From: Noviherbaspirillum aerium
Lineage (GTDB): Bacteria; Pseudomonadota; Gammaproteobacteria; Burkholderiales; Burkholderiaceae_D
Length of the DNA: 64,000 nt
Direction of reading: 5' to 3'
Assembly (NCBI RefSeq): GCF_008929045.1
Contig: NZ_VFAH01000014.1
Location: 1 to 64,000 of the forward strand
This document shows positions 35,158 through 44,737 of the stretch, in pieces. The notes below the pieces were generated by a model. That model was given only the letters and a program-made list of their open reading frames with translations. It was not told the DNA's origin and did no database searches. Every line of letters begins with the position of its first letter. Position 1 is the stretch's first letter. The translations under genes and the position numbers were made by a program.

Positions 35158-35541
35158 TTATGGATATTGCTTCAGATAGGCCAGCAGGTCCGCGATCTGC
35201 TGTTCGCTGCGTATGCCGAAAAAGCGCATCTTGTTGCCCGGCACCGTATCGTCGGGCGACTTCAGGAATGCGACCAGTTTTTCTTCGGTCCACACGATGC
35301 CGGATTTTTTCATCGCATCCGAATACTTGTAGTCGGCGGTTGCGCCCGCCTGCCTGCCGATGATGCCATTGAGCTGCGGGCCGAACGCGGCGCGCGCCGA
35401 CGGCCCCAGCTGGTGGCAGGATGCGCATTTGACAAAGGCGCGCCGGCCCGCCTCGGCATCGCCGGCGGCATGTGCCGGAGATGCCGGGGCGGCCAGCAAC
35501 ACCGAAAACCCAAGCGCGAAGGCAAGGACGGCCCCGCTCAT
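35158..35541 (-). CDS. Class I c-type cytochrome, periplasmic
   Basis: A 127-residue protein with signal peptide (LAFALGFSVLLAAPASPAHA-A), haem motif Cys39-x2-Cys42-His43 (CASCH) and axial Met105 in PGNKM. It is of the mitochondrial cytochrome c type, with the GPQLNGIIGRQAG loop. Its ATG overlaps the stop of the truncated VOC gene upstream (ATGA), so translation is probably coupled. Confidence 0.92.
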   Translation of the reverse strand: MSGAVLAFALGFSVLLAAPASPAHAAGDAEAGRRAFVKCASCHQLGPSARAAFGPQLNGIIGRQAGATADYKYSDAMKKSGIVWTEEKLVAFLKSPDDTVPGNKMRFFGIRSEQQIADLLAYLKQYP

Positions 35542-35807
35542 GCGGGTTGGCGGCAGGCCGCTTCGATGTTGCGGCCTTCGGGATCAAGGACGAAGGCGCC
35601 GTAATAGTCGGGATGGTGATGCGGACGCAGGCCCGGAACGCCATTGTCGATGCCGCCCGCGGCAAGGGCGGCTTCATGGAAGAGATCGACAATTTTGCGC
35701 GACGACACGCGACACGCAATCGCATAGGCCAAGGGAGCAAGCGCTTGCACGAAGAAGTACTTGCTCCTGATGAAGTCGTTCACGGCAGTTCCGGTGTAAT
35801 CAATCAT
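35538..35807 (-). pseudogene. VOC/glyoxalase-family gene with internal in-frame deletion
   Basis: Only 89 residues long. The first 30 (MIDYTGTAVNDFIRSKYFFVQALAPLAY) and the last 50 (IVDLFHEAALAAGGIDNGVPGLRPHHHPDYYGAFVLDPEGRNIEA) match the two ends of the common 125-130-residue VOC domain. About 40 residues in the middle, including the strand bearing a metal ligand, are missing with the frame preserved. Activity is unlikely; the reading frame may persist because the following cytochrome is translationally coupled to it. Confidence 0.7.
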
Positions 35808-35810
35808 GGA

Positions 35811-36197
35811 TGACGGCTCCTTTGTTCATTTTTCCTGATGTGAAGTGCGTTTGCTGCCAGCGTGGATGTTATATCCATGCCGTAATCCGGTTCGGAATCC
35901 GCTGCATCAATGTGAGTGAGGTTGACTTCCCGGACTTTGCGGCACTCATGTTGCCAGTACCGGGACAACAGCGCCACGCCGTTCTATCGGCATGGAAATA
36001 ATGGGCACCTAAACCGCTTGGGCCGACAAAAAAATTAAACTAAGGCCTGTCTTTATTAGTCCATTATGAACATGCGCCAGGCATCTGCGGATAACGAGAC
36101 GCAAGAAAAGCGCAATTGCCGGCAAATGCAGAATCCGCGAGGTATATAAGGCCCATTGCCCCGATGCTCCATTTTTTCCTTTCAAGCATGTAACAAC
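35811..36197. other. Intergenic region, no gene recognised
   Basis: Divergent region between the VOC/cytochrome pair and the PAS-GGDEF gene. A+T-richer than its neighbours around 36000-36070, consistent with promoters, but no clear -35/-10 pair was assigned. Confidence 0.45.
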
Positions 36198-37862
36198 ATG
36201 ACGCAGTCACATGCATTCACCAGGGACCTGTTCGGCATTGCCTTTCAATATGCGGGTACGGGAAAGGCGCTGGTATCTCCCGACGGAAACTGGCTGGAAG
36301 TTAACGATGCGTTTTGCCACCTGCTCGGCCATTCCCGCGAGGAACTTCCGGGTCTGACACTGCAGGACATCACGCGCCCGGAGGATCCGGCGCTGTTCGA
36401 TCGCTTGCGCAATGGGGAATTGCCCTCCTGTCAGATCGAAAGACGGCATACCCGCAAGGATGGCTCGACCGTATCGCTGTTGCTCTCGATCGCCACGGCC
36501 GGCATTGCGGATGCGCGCGGCGAGACACGATGCCTGATTGTGGAAATGCTTGATGTCAGTCAGCTGCGGCAGAGGGAATCGGACCATGACCTGTTCTTTC
36601 ATTTGTCGCCGGACTTGATCGCCATTTCGAATGAAGACGGCTACTTCGTGGAAGTCTGCCATGCATGGACCACGACCCTCGGGTGGAGCAAGGAAGAACT
36701 GACTTCCCGGCCCTTCATCGAGTTCGTCCATCCGGAAGACCGGGAACTGACGCTTGCCGAAAGCCGCGCCTTGTACTCGGGCTTGCCGACCAAGGGATTC
36801 CGCAACCGCTACCTCCACCGGGACGGCAGTTACCGCTGGCTGGAGTGGAGCATGCCGACGCTTGCCGGCGGCCGCAGCTTTTCCATTGCGCGCGACATCA
36901 CGCATGAATACCATGCAGCCCAGTTGCAGCAGTTGCAGGAAGAAAAGATCCGGATCCTGATCGACAACGGCAGCGATGCCTTCATTGGCATGAACCAGGC
37001 CGGATTCATTACCGAATGGAACCGCCAGGCGGAGAACATCCTCGGCTGGTCGGCTGCGGAAGCCCTCGGAAAACCCATGGCGGAGCTGATCGCGCCCGAG
37101 CGGTACCGGAGCAGGCATACCGAAGGCATCGCCGCCTTCCTGCGCACCGGACAGGCGAATATGGTCAACAAGCGCGTGGAGCTGCCGGTGCAGACCAAGG
37201 CCGGCAAGGAAGTCCTGGTGGAAATGACGGTCGGCGCCATCAAGCATGCGGACCAGTACTATTTCGCGACCTTCATGCGCGACATTTCCCATCGCAAGGC
37301 GATGGAGCAGCAGCTGCATTACCAGGCTACCCGCGATTTCCTCACCGGCCTGCCCAACCGTTATGAGTTCATGGCAAGGCTGGAGCGCGCGATCCGGCGC
37401 GACACGCGCGCCAGGAAGGATCATGTCGCCGCGCTGTTGTTCATTGACCTTGACGGCTTCAAGCAGATCAACGACGCGCTCGGCCACGACGCCGGCGATA
37501 CGGTGCTCAAGACCTTCGGCGCCAATCTGTCGCGGCTGATGCGCAACGAGATCGATACCGCGGCGCGCCTTGCCGGAGACGAATTCGTGATCCTGCTCGA
37601 AGAAGTCACCCTGGACCGGGCCAAGCAGGTCGCACAGGAAGTGCTGACGGCCGGCTCGGAGGGATTGAAGCCGGTCAGCGGCGGATACGGCCTGGGCGCC
37701 ACGGTAGGCATCGCGGTGCATCAGCGGGAGGAAGGGGCCGTCGAACTGCTGTCCCGGGCCGATGCCGCCATGTATGTCGCCAAGCAGGCAGGCAAGAATC
37801 GGGTTGCCCTGCACCTTAACAATGAGTGGACCATCCTGTCGCCGACCAGGCGGGAACATTAG
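36198..37862 (+). CDS. Triple-PAS diguanylate cyclase-like protein with AGDEF signature
   Basis: A 554-residue cytosolic sensor. Three PAS domains follow one another (about 10-115, 125-240, 250-370; for example GWSKEEL...FIEFVHPEDRE and NRQAENILGWSAAEALGKP), then a GGDEF domain (about 385-545). The catalytic signature reads AGDEF instead of GGDEF; other landmarks (DFLTGLPNR, DLDGFKQINDALGHDAGD) are intact. The inhibitory RxxD site is replaced by NEID. It may make cyclic di-GMP without feedback inhibition. No transmembrane segment is seen. Confidence 0.9.
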   Translation: MTQSHAFTRDLFGIAFQYAGTGKALVSPDGNWLEVNDAFCHLLGHSREELPGLTLQDITRPEDPALFDRLRNGELPSCQIERRHTRKDGSTVSLLLSIATAGIADARGETRCLIVEMLDVSQLRQRESDHDLFFHLSPDLIAISNEDGYFVEVCHAWTTTLGWSKEELTSRPFIEFVHPEDRELTLAESRALYSGLPTKGFRNRYLHRDGSYRWLEWSMPTLAGGRSFSIARDITHEYHAAQLQQLQEEKIRILIDNGSDAFIGMNQAGFITEWNRQAENILGWSAAEALGKPMAELIAPERYRSRHTEGIAAFLRTGQANMVNKRVELPVQTKAGKEVLVEMTVGAIKHADQYYFATFMRDISHRKAMEQQLHYQATRDFLTGLPNRYEFMARLERAIRRDTRARKDHVAALLFIDLDGFKQINDALGHDAGDTVLKTFGANLSRLMRNEIDTAARLAGDEFVILLEEVTLDRAKQVAQEVLTAGSEGLKPVSGGYGLGATVGIAVHQREEGAVELLSRADAAMYVAKQAGKNRVALHLNNEWTILSPTRREH

Positions 37863-38127
37863 GAAGGATTGCAGGGGAATGTACCGTCGCCCCGGTCTGC
37901 CCTGGGCGCACGGCATCGCTGTCCGTCGCCGGAATGTTTTAACAATTCGACATCATCCGCAGCTTCACGGGCGCGAAAGCCCGCCGATTCTCACGCGGCG
38001 CAGTTGCGCTTCTTCTGTACAATCGCTACCGACGCAACCCGATTGACATCACGATGCCTTCCGATCCCCACGCCGCACTCCAGCATTTCCCGCCGTCCGC
38101 CCACGCTTTCACCGCCGGAGTCCATCC

Positions 38128-38748
38128 ATGAAGCTGAAGATGGCGGAACGGTCCCTGTTCGCAATCCTGCTGCGCTCGCCGTGGTGGATCAGTTTCGTGC
38201 TTGCCATCGTGCTCGGGCTGCTGGCAAGCGCCATGTTGCCGCGTCAATACGCGGCGCTCGGATCATCGGCCGGATTTCCTTTTCTGGTGATCGGCCTCAT
38301 CGCCGCCTGGCAGCAGCTGCGCGCGCCGAGTGCCGCCCGCATCGCGCAGGCCCGGCAAACGCTGGCCGGAGTGAGCTGGGGCGAGCTTTCCGCCGCCATC
38401 GAACAAGCCTACCGGAGCAAGGGGTCCAGCATTGCGCCCTATGCGGGTGCCGGCGCGGATTTCGAAATCCTGGGGCCGCAGGGAAAACTGATGTTGGGCT
38501 GCAAGCGATGGAAAGCCGCGCGCACCGGCGTGGAACCGCTGCAGGAACTCGCGAATGCGGCCGAGAAGGAATCCGCCGGAGCCATCTACATGACGCTCGG
38601 CGAACTGACGGAAAACGCCAGGACCTTCGCGGCCGGCAACCGCATCACCCTGATGCAGGACGCCGACCTCGTCGTGCTCGCCTCGCTCGTGTCATCCACC
38701 GCCTCCGCATCGCCGAAACCGGGCGCTTCGAAAGACAGGGCGCGCTGA
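38128..38748 (+). CDS. Membrane-anchored Mrr-like (restriction-endonuclease-fold) protein
   Basis: A 206-residue protein with two N-terminal membrane segments (about 18-38 and 48-62) and a cytoplasmic domain that resembles Mrr/DUF2034 nuclease-fold proteins: GADFEILGPQGKLMLGCKRWKAARTGVEPLQEL, where the acidic residue and the CKRWK lysines take the place of the D/E-x-K active site. Whether it still cuts DNA is unknown. A hairpin (38776-38806) follows the gene. Confidence 0.7.
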   Translation: MKLKMAERSLFAILLRSPWWISFVLAIVLGLLASAMLPRQYAALGSSAGFPFLVIGLIAAWQQLRAPSAARIAQARQTLAGVSWGELSAAIEQAYRSKGSSIAPYAGAGADFEILGPQGKLMLGCKRWKAARTGVEPLQELANAAEKESAGAIYMTLGELTENARTFAAGNRITLMQDADLVVLASLVSSTASASPKPGASKDRAR

Positions 38749-39196
38749 GTCTTTACTAGAGCGTGCTCATGAGGGCGTCGCCGCAATAGTCCTCCTTGCG
38801 GCGACGTCCGGCTTAACGACTCCGTCCTCCTGCCTTAATCCGACGCCAGCCGCCCCCGCCCGTTCCGGGCAATCCGGCGGCAACCGCACCGCATGCCTGA
38901 GCGTGACAGACGATTTTTCACGTCCGGCGCCCTCTTGTGCAACGCACCCGATGCACAACCGCCGGTGCGGCCGCAGCAATTGTACAAATGTACTGGTGGC
39001 CTGACCGCCTGGCCATTATCCCGCCTGTCCATCATGTCGTTTTCTGCTGCGTCGCGGCGCGAATCCACGGGTGCAAGCTCATTGAGATTTCATAAGCCCG
39101 CACCATTTCGTGATTTACAAGCCTTCCATCGTGTCAATACTGGATTAAAGGAGAAGCGAACAAACACAATCCCCCGAGATTCGCCTGGAGACACTC
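38749..39196. other. Intergenic region with a hairpin, no gene recognised
   Basis: An 11-bp stem (CGTCGCCGCAA at 38776-38786 pairing with 38796-38806) may end transcription of the Mrr-like gene, though only a weak T content follows. The rest holds the promoter region of the next gene; no further element was recognised. Confidence 0.4.
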
Positions 39197-42100
39197 ATGA
39201 GAGCACAGGAACGTCGTTCTGAAGCAGTTCCCCTTCCTTTCCCGCAGCATCCTTCATTCCCTTGCGCCGCAACACCTCATGCCGCATCATTGCGCGTCAA
39301 GCGCTCCGTATCCCTGATAACCATGGCAATGGCCGGCCTGCTGAGCGCCTGCGGCAGCAGCGACGGCGACCAGCCGGCCGCGGTCGGCAGCACGAACACC
39401 AGCCAGCAGGCGCCAACGATTTCCCAGCTTAACAACCTGACCGGTCCGACCCGCGAAGTCACGGTCGAATTCCAGCAGGGCACCAACATGGCGGCATCTC
39501 CCTCGCCCGACGGCAGCCGCATCGCCTTTACCGCGCAAGGCGCGCTGTGGGTCATTCCGGCGGCCGGCGGCACGGCCACCCGCATCACCGGATGGGAAGT
39601 CGAACCGACCGCGCCGGTATGGTCGCCCGACGGCAAGCTGATCGCATTCCAGAATTACACGCCGCAAGGCAATTACCATCTCTACACCATCGAGCCCAAC
39701 GGCGCGAACCTGAAGGAAATCACCACCGGCGGCTTCGATGACCGCGAACCGGCATGGACGCCGGACAGCGGTTCGCTGGTGTTCGCTTCCGACCGCAGCA
39801 GCGACGGGCAATACAAGATCTGGCGCGTGGCGCTGAGCGGCGGCGCGCCGGTCCAGATCACGAAAGGCCCCGGCGCGGAAAGCAATCCGGTGGTGTCGCC
39901 CGACGGCACCCAGATTGCCTATGTCGATACCAACCGCGTATTCCGCACCGCGTATTCGGGCAGCGAAGCGGCCACCCTGCTCGGGCCGGGCGCCTTCCCG
40001 GCATGGGCGCCCAACGGCCAGGGACTGGCCTTCCAGACCGCGGAGCGGGCGCTGAACGTGGGCGGCAGGGAAGTGACCAGCGGCGAAGACCTGTTCCCCT
40101 TCCCGGTGCGCTGGCTGCCCGACGGCCGCTTCCTCTATACCGCCGACGGCAAGATCCGCATCCGCGACAGCGCGGGCGGCAGCGCGCGGGATGTGCCGTT
40201 CAACGCCTCGATCACCGTCAAGCGGCCCAACTTCACGCGCACCAAGGAACGCCAGTTCAACAACCTCGATCCGCGGCAGGTGATGGGCATCAGCGCGCCG
40301 GCGCTGTCGCCCGACGGCAGGCGCATCGCCTTCGTCGCGCTCAATGATGTGTGGGTCATGACCATCGGCGAAGCCCCGGTGCGCCTGACCAACGACAAGG
40401 ACCGCGACGGCAGCCCGCAATGGACCGCCGACGGCAGCGCCGTGTATTTCTCGTCCGAAAGGGGCAATGCCGGCGCGCTGGCGGTCGACCAGGTGGAAGT
40501 CGCTTCCGGCCGGCGCACGCGACTGGCATCGATCGCCGCCAAGTCGATGGTCACGCCGAAGCTGTCGCCCACCGGCGACCGCATCGCCTACACCACCGGC
40601 TCCGGCCAGCTGGAAATCTGGAACATCGCGGCGCGCTCGGCGCAAGTCATCACGCCGTCGATCAGCACCCAGGTGAGCACCCCGTACTGGATGCCCGATG
40701 GATCGCGCATCATGCTGGTCGATAACGAGCGCATCAACAACCGCTTCCGCGAAGGCTACAACAAGCTGCGCGTGATCGATGTCGCCAGCAGGGAAGCCAG
40801 GTTCTATCCGGTGGCGCCGCCGCCGCAGCAGATCTCCGAGCGCGACGAAGGCGCGGCGGCGCTGTCGCCCGACGGCAAGACGGTAGCCTTCATCATGGAC
40901 TCGGTGCTGCATGTGATGCCGGTCAATGCCGATGGCTCGCCCGCCGGCGCGGCGCGCAAGCTCACCGACGAGGTGGCCGACCTGCCGTCCTGGAGCGGCG
41001 ATTCCTCGACCATCCTCTACAAGTCGGCCACCAGGCTCAGGACCATTCCCGCCGGCGGCGGCTCGCCGACCGACGTGCCGGTCAACCTGCAATGGCGGCA
41101 GGCGGTGCCGCAGGGCACCACCATCGTGCATGCGGGCGCGGTCTGGGACGGCGTGAGCCCGCAGCTGCGACAGAACGTCGACATCGTCATCACCGGCAAC
41201 CGCATCACCGAGATCCGGCCGCACCAGGACAATGCGCAGGCGTCGGCGGACCGCTTCGTCGATGCCTCGGCATTGACCGTCATGCCCGGGCTGTGGGATG
41301 CGCACATCCACCCGCTGACGCTGTACCAGGGCGGCCAGTACGGACAGATCGCGGCGCTGATGCTGTCCTACGGCATCACCTCCACCCAGTCGGTGGCCGG
41401 CCCGCTGCACCAGAGCCTGGAAATGCGCGAGGCGCTGGAAGCCGGCAACCTGAACGGGCCGCGGCTCTTCATCTCGCCGCCGCTGTGGGAAGGCAATCGC
41501 CTGTTCTACAACTTCGCCCGCACGCTGCGCACGCCGGAAATCGCCGACATGGAAATCGCCAAGGCCAAGGCCATGGATACCGATTACATGAAGTCCTATG
41601 TGCGCGCCCCGATACCCATCATGACCAGGATCGCGCAGGCGGGGCTGGACCTCGGCGTGCCGACCGGCACCCACATGCTGTCGCCGGGGGCGGCGACCGG
41701 GCTGGGCGGCACCACCCACCTGTCGGCAACCCAGCGCATGGGTTACGGCTGGTCGAAGTCGGTTGGCGGCTTCACCTACCAGGATGCGGTGGACATGCAT
41801 GCGAAGACCGACTTCCGGCTGGTCGACACGCTGTTCTCGTCGATGACGCTGGTGGGCGATGATCCGACCCTGCTGACCGGCGAGCGCTTCAGCCTGCTGG
41901 TGCCGCCCAACTTCATCTCCGGCCTGCTGGGCACCGCCCAGCCGACGGCGACGCAGGTAGCCACCGTCAGGAAGGATGCGGAGCAGTCGGCCAAGATCCT
42001 GGCCGCCGGCGGCCTGCTGGCCTACGGCACCGACTCGCCGCTGGTGGCGCCGGGCATCGCGTTGCACATGAACCTGCGCGGCGCCGGCCTGGTGCTCAAC

Positions 42101-42412
42101 AATCACCAGGCGCTGCAGACGGTGACGATCAATGCGGCGAAGATGAGCATGGTCGACAAGGACCTCGGCACCATCGAGGCCGGCAAGCTGGCGGACCTGG
42201 TGATGGTGAGAGGCAATCCGCTGGCGGACCTGAAGACCGCCGCCAACGTCGAGTATGTGATGAAGAACGGCCTCAACTTCTCGGTGGGCCAGATCCTGGA
42301 GCCCTTCAAGACGCCGGCGGCCATCGCGGCGCGCAAGAAGTCGCTGATCGCCTACCGCATCCTGTGCGCGAAGGACCATAACGACTGCGGTCACGGCATG
42401 CATGCGCACTGA
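39197..42412 (+). CDS. Giant lipoprotein: TolB-like beta-propeller repeats fused to an amidohydrolase
   Basis: A 1071-residue exported enzyme. A lipoprotein signal is unusually deep (lipobox LLSAC with Cys52 after a 32-residue leader). Residues 90-640 carry many PD40/TolB strands (SPDGSRIAF, SPDGKLIAF, SPDGTQIAY, SPDGRRIAF). An amidohydrolase barrel fills 650-1040, with metal-binding HIH at 703-705 and GTDSP near 943. Family members are imidazolone-propionase-like or dipeptidase-like; the true substrate is unknown. GGAGA precedes ATG 39197. Very strong terminators follow. Confidence 0.88.
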   Translation: MRAQERRSEAVPLPFPQHPSFPCAATPHAASLRVKRSVSLITMAMAGLLSACGSSDGDQPAAVGSTNTSQQAPTISQLNNLTGPTREVTVEFQQGTNMAASPSPDGSRIAFTAQGALWVIPAAGGTATRITGWEVEPTAPVWSPDGKLIAFQNYTPQGNYHLYTIEPNGANLKEITTGGFDDREPAWTPDSGSLVFASDRSSDGQYKIWRVALSGGAPVQITKGPGAESNPVVSPDGTQIAYVDTNRVFRTAYSGSEAATLLGPGAFPAWAPNGQGLAFQTAERALNVGGREVTSGEDLFPFPVRWLPDGRFLYTADGKIRIRDSAGGSARDVPFNASITVKRPNFTRTKERQFNNLDPRQVMGISAPALSPDGRRIAFVALNDVWVMTIGEAPVRLTNDKDRDGSPQWTADGSAVYFSSERGNAGALAVDQVEVASGRRTRLASIAAKSMVTPKLSPTGDRIAYTTGSGQLEIWNIAARSAQVITPSISTQVSTPYWMPDGSRIMLVDNERINNRFREGYNKLRVIDVASREARFYPVAPPPQQISERDEGAAALSPDGKTVAFIMDSVLHVMPVNADGSPAGAARKLTDEVADLPSWSGDSSTILYKSATRLRTIPAGGGSPTDVPVNLQWRQAVPQGTTIVHAGAVWDGVSPQLRQNVDIVITGNRITEIRPHQDNAQASADRFVDASALTVMPGLWDAHIHPLTLYQGGQYGQIAALMLSYGITSTQSVAGPLHQSLEMREALEAGNLNGPRLFISPPLWEGNRLFYNFARTLRTPEIADMEIAKAKAMDTDYMKSYVRAPIPIMTRIAQAGLDLGVPTGTHMLSPGAATGLGGTTHLSATQRMGYGWSKSVGGFTYQDAVDMHAKTDFRLVDTLFSSMTLVGDDPTLLTGERFSLLVPPNFISGLLGTAQPTATQVATVRKDAEQSAKILAAGGLLAYGTDSPLVAPGIALHMNLRGAGLVLNNHQALQTVTINAAKMSMVDKDLGTIEAGKLADLVMVRGNPLADLKTAANVEYVMKNGLNFSVGQILEPFKTPAAIAARKKSLIAYRILCAKDHNDCGHGMHAH

Positions 42413-42434
42413 GCTTCGCCGCTGATCCATGCCG

Positions 42435-42516
42435 GTTGCGGACCATGGCTTCATGGTCCGCAACAGCGGGCGCCGCCTTGCCCGAGCAAATGCAAGGCGG
42501 CGCCCGCTGATTTTTT
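42435..42516 (+). terminator. Double terminator after the TolB/amidohydrolase gene
   Basis: Two perfect hairpins in a row: a 13-bp stem (42435-42447 with 42452-42463/4, loop GCTT), then a 16-bp stem (42465-42480 with 42493-42508) followed by TTTTTT at 42511-42516. Confidence 0.9.
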
Positions 42517-42706
42517 CATTCCTTTCCCGTTTCTCTCCCGTTCCTCTCCCTTTCATCGCTTCGCCGCCAAGGCTGGCGCCCGCATCGCTCCCTGATTCAA
42601 AACGCGCATGGGCCGATTCCCTCATGGCATTGGACAGTTCACCGTCCTCACGGCGACACTGACGCTCGCTTATCCGCGCTTGCCATGAATTCGATCAGGA
42701 GACGAT

Positions 42707-43666
42707 ATGAAGTTGAAGCAACTGCTGTGCGCGATGCTGGGAAGCCTTGTTCCCATGCTGGCGTCGGCCCAGGCCTTTCCATCCAAGACCATCACCATCG
42801 TCGTCGGCGGCACCGCCGGCAGCGCCACCGACGGACTCGCGCGCGCCATCGCGCAGGAAATCACCAGCGAAACCAAGGCCCCGGTCATCATCGACAACAA
42901 GCCCGGCGCCAACGGCGCCATCGCGGCGCAGGCGGTGGCCCGCTCGACGCCGGACGGCTATACCGTGTTCATGACGACCAACACGACGCAGGCGGCCAAT
43001 CCGCATCTGTACAAGAAGCTGCCCTATGACCCGGTCAAGGACTTCGTTCCGGTCGGGGCGATCGCCAAGGGCTATCTCGTCATGGTCACGACGCCCAACC
43101 TGCCGGCGAAGTCCATCGCCGACGTCATCAGTCTCGCCAAGAAGGAACCCGGCAAGCTGAGCTTCGGCGCCGGCACCTCCTCTTCCCGGGTGGCGGTTGA
43201 ACTGGTGCAACAAATGACCGGGGCGGAATTGCTGTACGTGCCCTACAAAGCCAATCCGCCGGCGGTGACCGACCTGATCGGCGGGCAGATCGACATGATG
43301 ATCGTCGACCTTGCCACCACCATGTCGCACGTGAAGTCCGGCAAGCTCAAGGCGCTCGGCGTGACCAGCCCCAAGCGCTCGCCGCTGGCGCCGGAATTGC
43401 CGACGCTCAGCGAAAGCGGCCTGCCCGGCTACGAGATGAGCTACTGGAATGCGCTCTACGCGCCGGCGGGCACGCCCGCGGCCACCGTCAAGCGCCTCAA
43501 TGAATTGCTGACCCGGGCGACGCAGACCGACTCCGTGCGCAAGTACATGACCCAGACCGGCATGGAAATCTATACCACCACGCCGGAGGGACTGGCTTCC
43601 TTCCAGATGGCGGAACTCTCGCGCTGGGGCAGCATCATCAAGAAAGCCGGCATCCAGCCGGAGTAA
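42707..43666 (+). CDS. Bug/TctC-family tripartite tricarboxylate transporter receptor
   Basis: A 319-residue periplasmic binding protein with signal peptide (KLKQLLCAMLGSLVPMLASA-Q) and the family motifs FPSKTITIVVGGTAG, IDNKPGANGAIAAQAVA and LPGYEMSYWNALYAPAGTP. Bug receptors are greatly expanded in beta-proteobacteria and usually lack TctAB partners nearby, as here. The DHDPS-family gene downstream suggests a sugar-acid or keto-acid ligand. Confidence 0.93.
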   Translation: MKLKQLLCAMLGSLVPMLASAQAFPSKTITIVVGGTAGSATDGLARAIAQEITSETKAPVIIDNKPGANGAIAAQAVARSTPDGYTVFMTTNTTQAANPHLYKKLPYDPVKDFVPVGAIAKGYLVMVTTPNLPAKSIADVISLAKKEPGKLSFGAGTSSSRVAVELVQQMTGAELLYVPYKANPPAVTDLIGGQIDMMIVDLATTMSHVKSGKLKALGVTSPKRSPLAPELPTLSESGLPGYEMSYWNALYAPAGTPAATVKRLNELLTRATQTDSVRKYMTQTGMEIYTTTPEGLASFQMAELSRWGSIIKKAGIQPE

Positions 43667-43773
43667 GCCCGCATGCACGCATGCCGCATCCACGCCCGCG
43701 CCATGGACCCCGGCGCAGGCGGCCCGGGTGCTGTTCCCGCCGCAACGAACGTCAAACCTATACCGCGCACATC

Positions 43774-44694
43774 ATGAATTCCACACCGACCTCCTTATCC
43801 CTGAGGCAAGCCCTCGACGGCATTTCCGGCATCCTCGTCACGCCCTTCGATGCGCAGGACCGGATCGCGCCGCAGCGGCTCAAGCCCGTGGTCGACCGCG
43901 CCGTCAATGCGGGCGTCCACATCCTGGTGGCCAACGGCAATACCAGCGAGTTCTATGGCCTCACCGCAAGCGAAGCCGAACAGATGATCCATGCGGCCGC
44001 CGAGCATGTCGACGGCCGCATTCCGCTGGTCGGCGGCGTCGGGCGCAGCGTGCATGAAGCCTGCGCCCTGGCGAAGGCCTCGCGCAAGGCGGGCGCCGCC
44101 GCGCTGATGGTGCACCAGCTGCCCGATCCTTTCGTTGCGCCGAGCGGCATCGCAGCCTATCTGCGGCGCATTGCCGAAGCCGCCGACGGCCTGCCTCTGG
44201 TGCTGTATCTGCGCGACGCCAGCGTCGGCAACGACGTCATCGAACAGCTGTGCCGGATTCCGGAAGTGATCGGCGTCAAGTGGGCATCGCCCACGCCGCT
44301 GCAGCTGGCCGAGGTGATGGACCGCCTCGCCGACCGCAACATTGCCTGGGTCGGCGGACTCGCCGAAACCTGGGCGCCGCCGCTGTATGCGGTCGGCGCG
44401 CGCGGCTTCACCTCGGGGTTGATCAACGTCTTTCCCGAACTCTCGATGCAGATCCATGGCGCGCTCGACCGCGGCGATTACGCCGAGGCGCGCCGCCTGA
44501 TCCGCAGCATGGCCGACTTTGAAGCGCTGCGCGCCCAGGAGCGCAACGGCTCCAACGTGAGCGTGGTGAAGGCGGCCCTGCAGCTGATGGGACAGGATTG
44601 CGGCGCCGCGCGTCCGCCGGCAACCTGGCCGCTCGCGCCGCGGGACCTGGAACGCCTCGGCCATCTGCTGAAGAAGTGGGAAATGCCTGGCTAA
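43774..44694 (+). CDS. Dihydrodipicolinate synthase/N-acetylneuraminate lyase family aldolase
   Basis: A 306-residue TIM-barrel enzyme using a Schiff base. Lys169 (VIGVKWASP) and Tyr145 (LVLYLRDAS) take the catalytic positions; the NGNTSEFYGLT loop replaces the usual GTTGE substrate loop. The branch contains 5-dehydro-4-deoxyglucarate dehydratase-like and other keto-acid lyases, so a catabolic role is more likely than lysine synthesis. It lies 107 bp after the Bug receptor and 43 bp before a LysR gene on the same strand. Confidence 0.88.
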   Translation: MNSTPTSLSLRQALDGISGILVTPFDAQDRIAPQRLKPVVDRAVNAGVHILVANGNTSEFYGLTASEAEQMIHAAAEHVDGRIPLVGGVGRSVHEACALAKASRKAGAAALMVHQLPDPFVAPSGIAAYLRRIAEAADGLPLVLYLRDASVGNDVIEQLCRIPEVIGVKWASPTPLQLAEVMDRLADRNIAWVGGLAETWAPPLYAVGARGFTSGLINVFPELSMQIHGALDRGDYAEARRLIRSMADFEALRAQERNGSNVSVVKAALQLMGQDCGAARPPATWPLAPRDLERLGHLLKKWEMPG

Positions 44695-44737
44695 GCTAAG
44701 ATAGCGGCCTCTACGACAGAGGCTCCTTAACCCATCC

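Noticed and set aside
39287-42625. 1112-codon minus-strand frame antisense to the TolB/amidohydrolase gene
   Set aside because: The plus strand has a lipoprotein signal, repeated SPDG motifs and metal ligands; the antisense frame is compositional.
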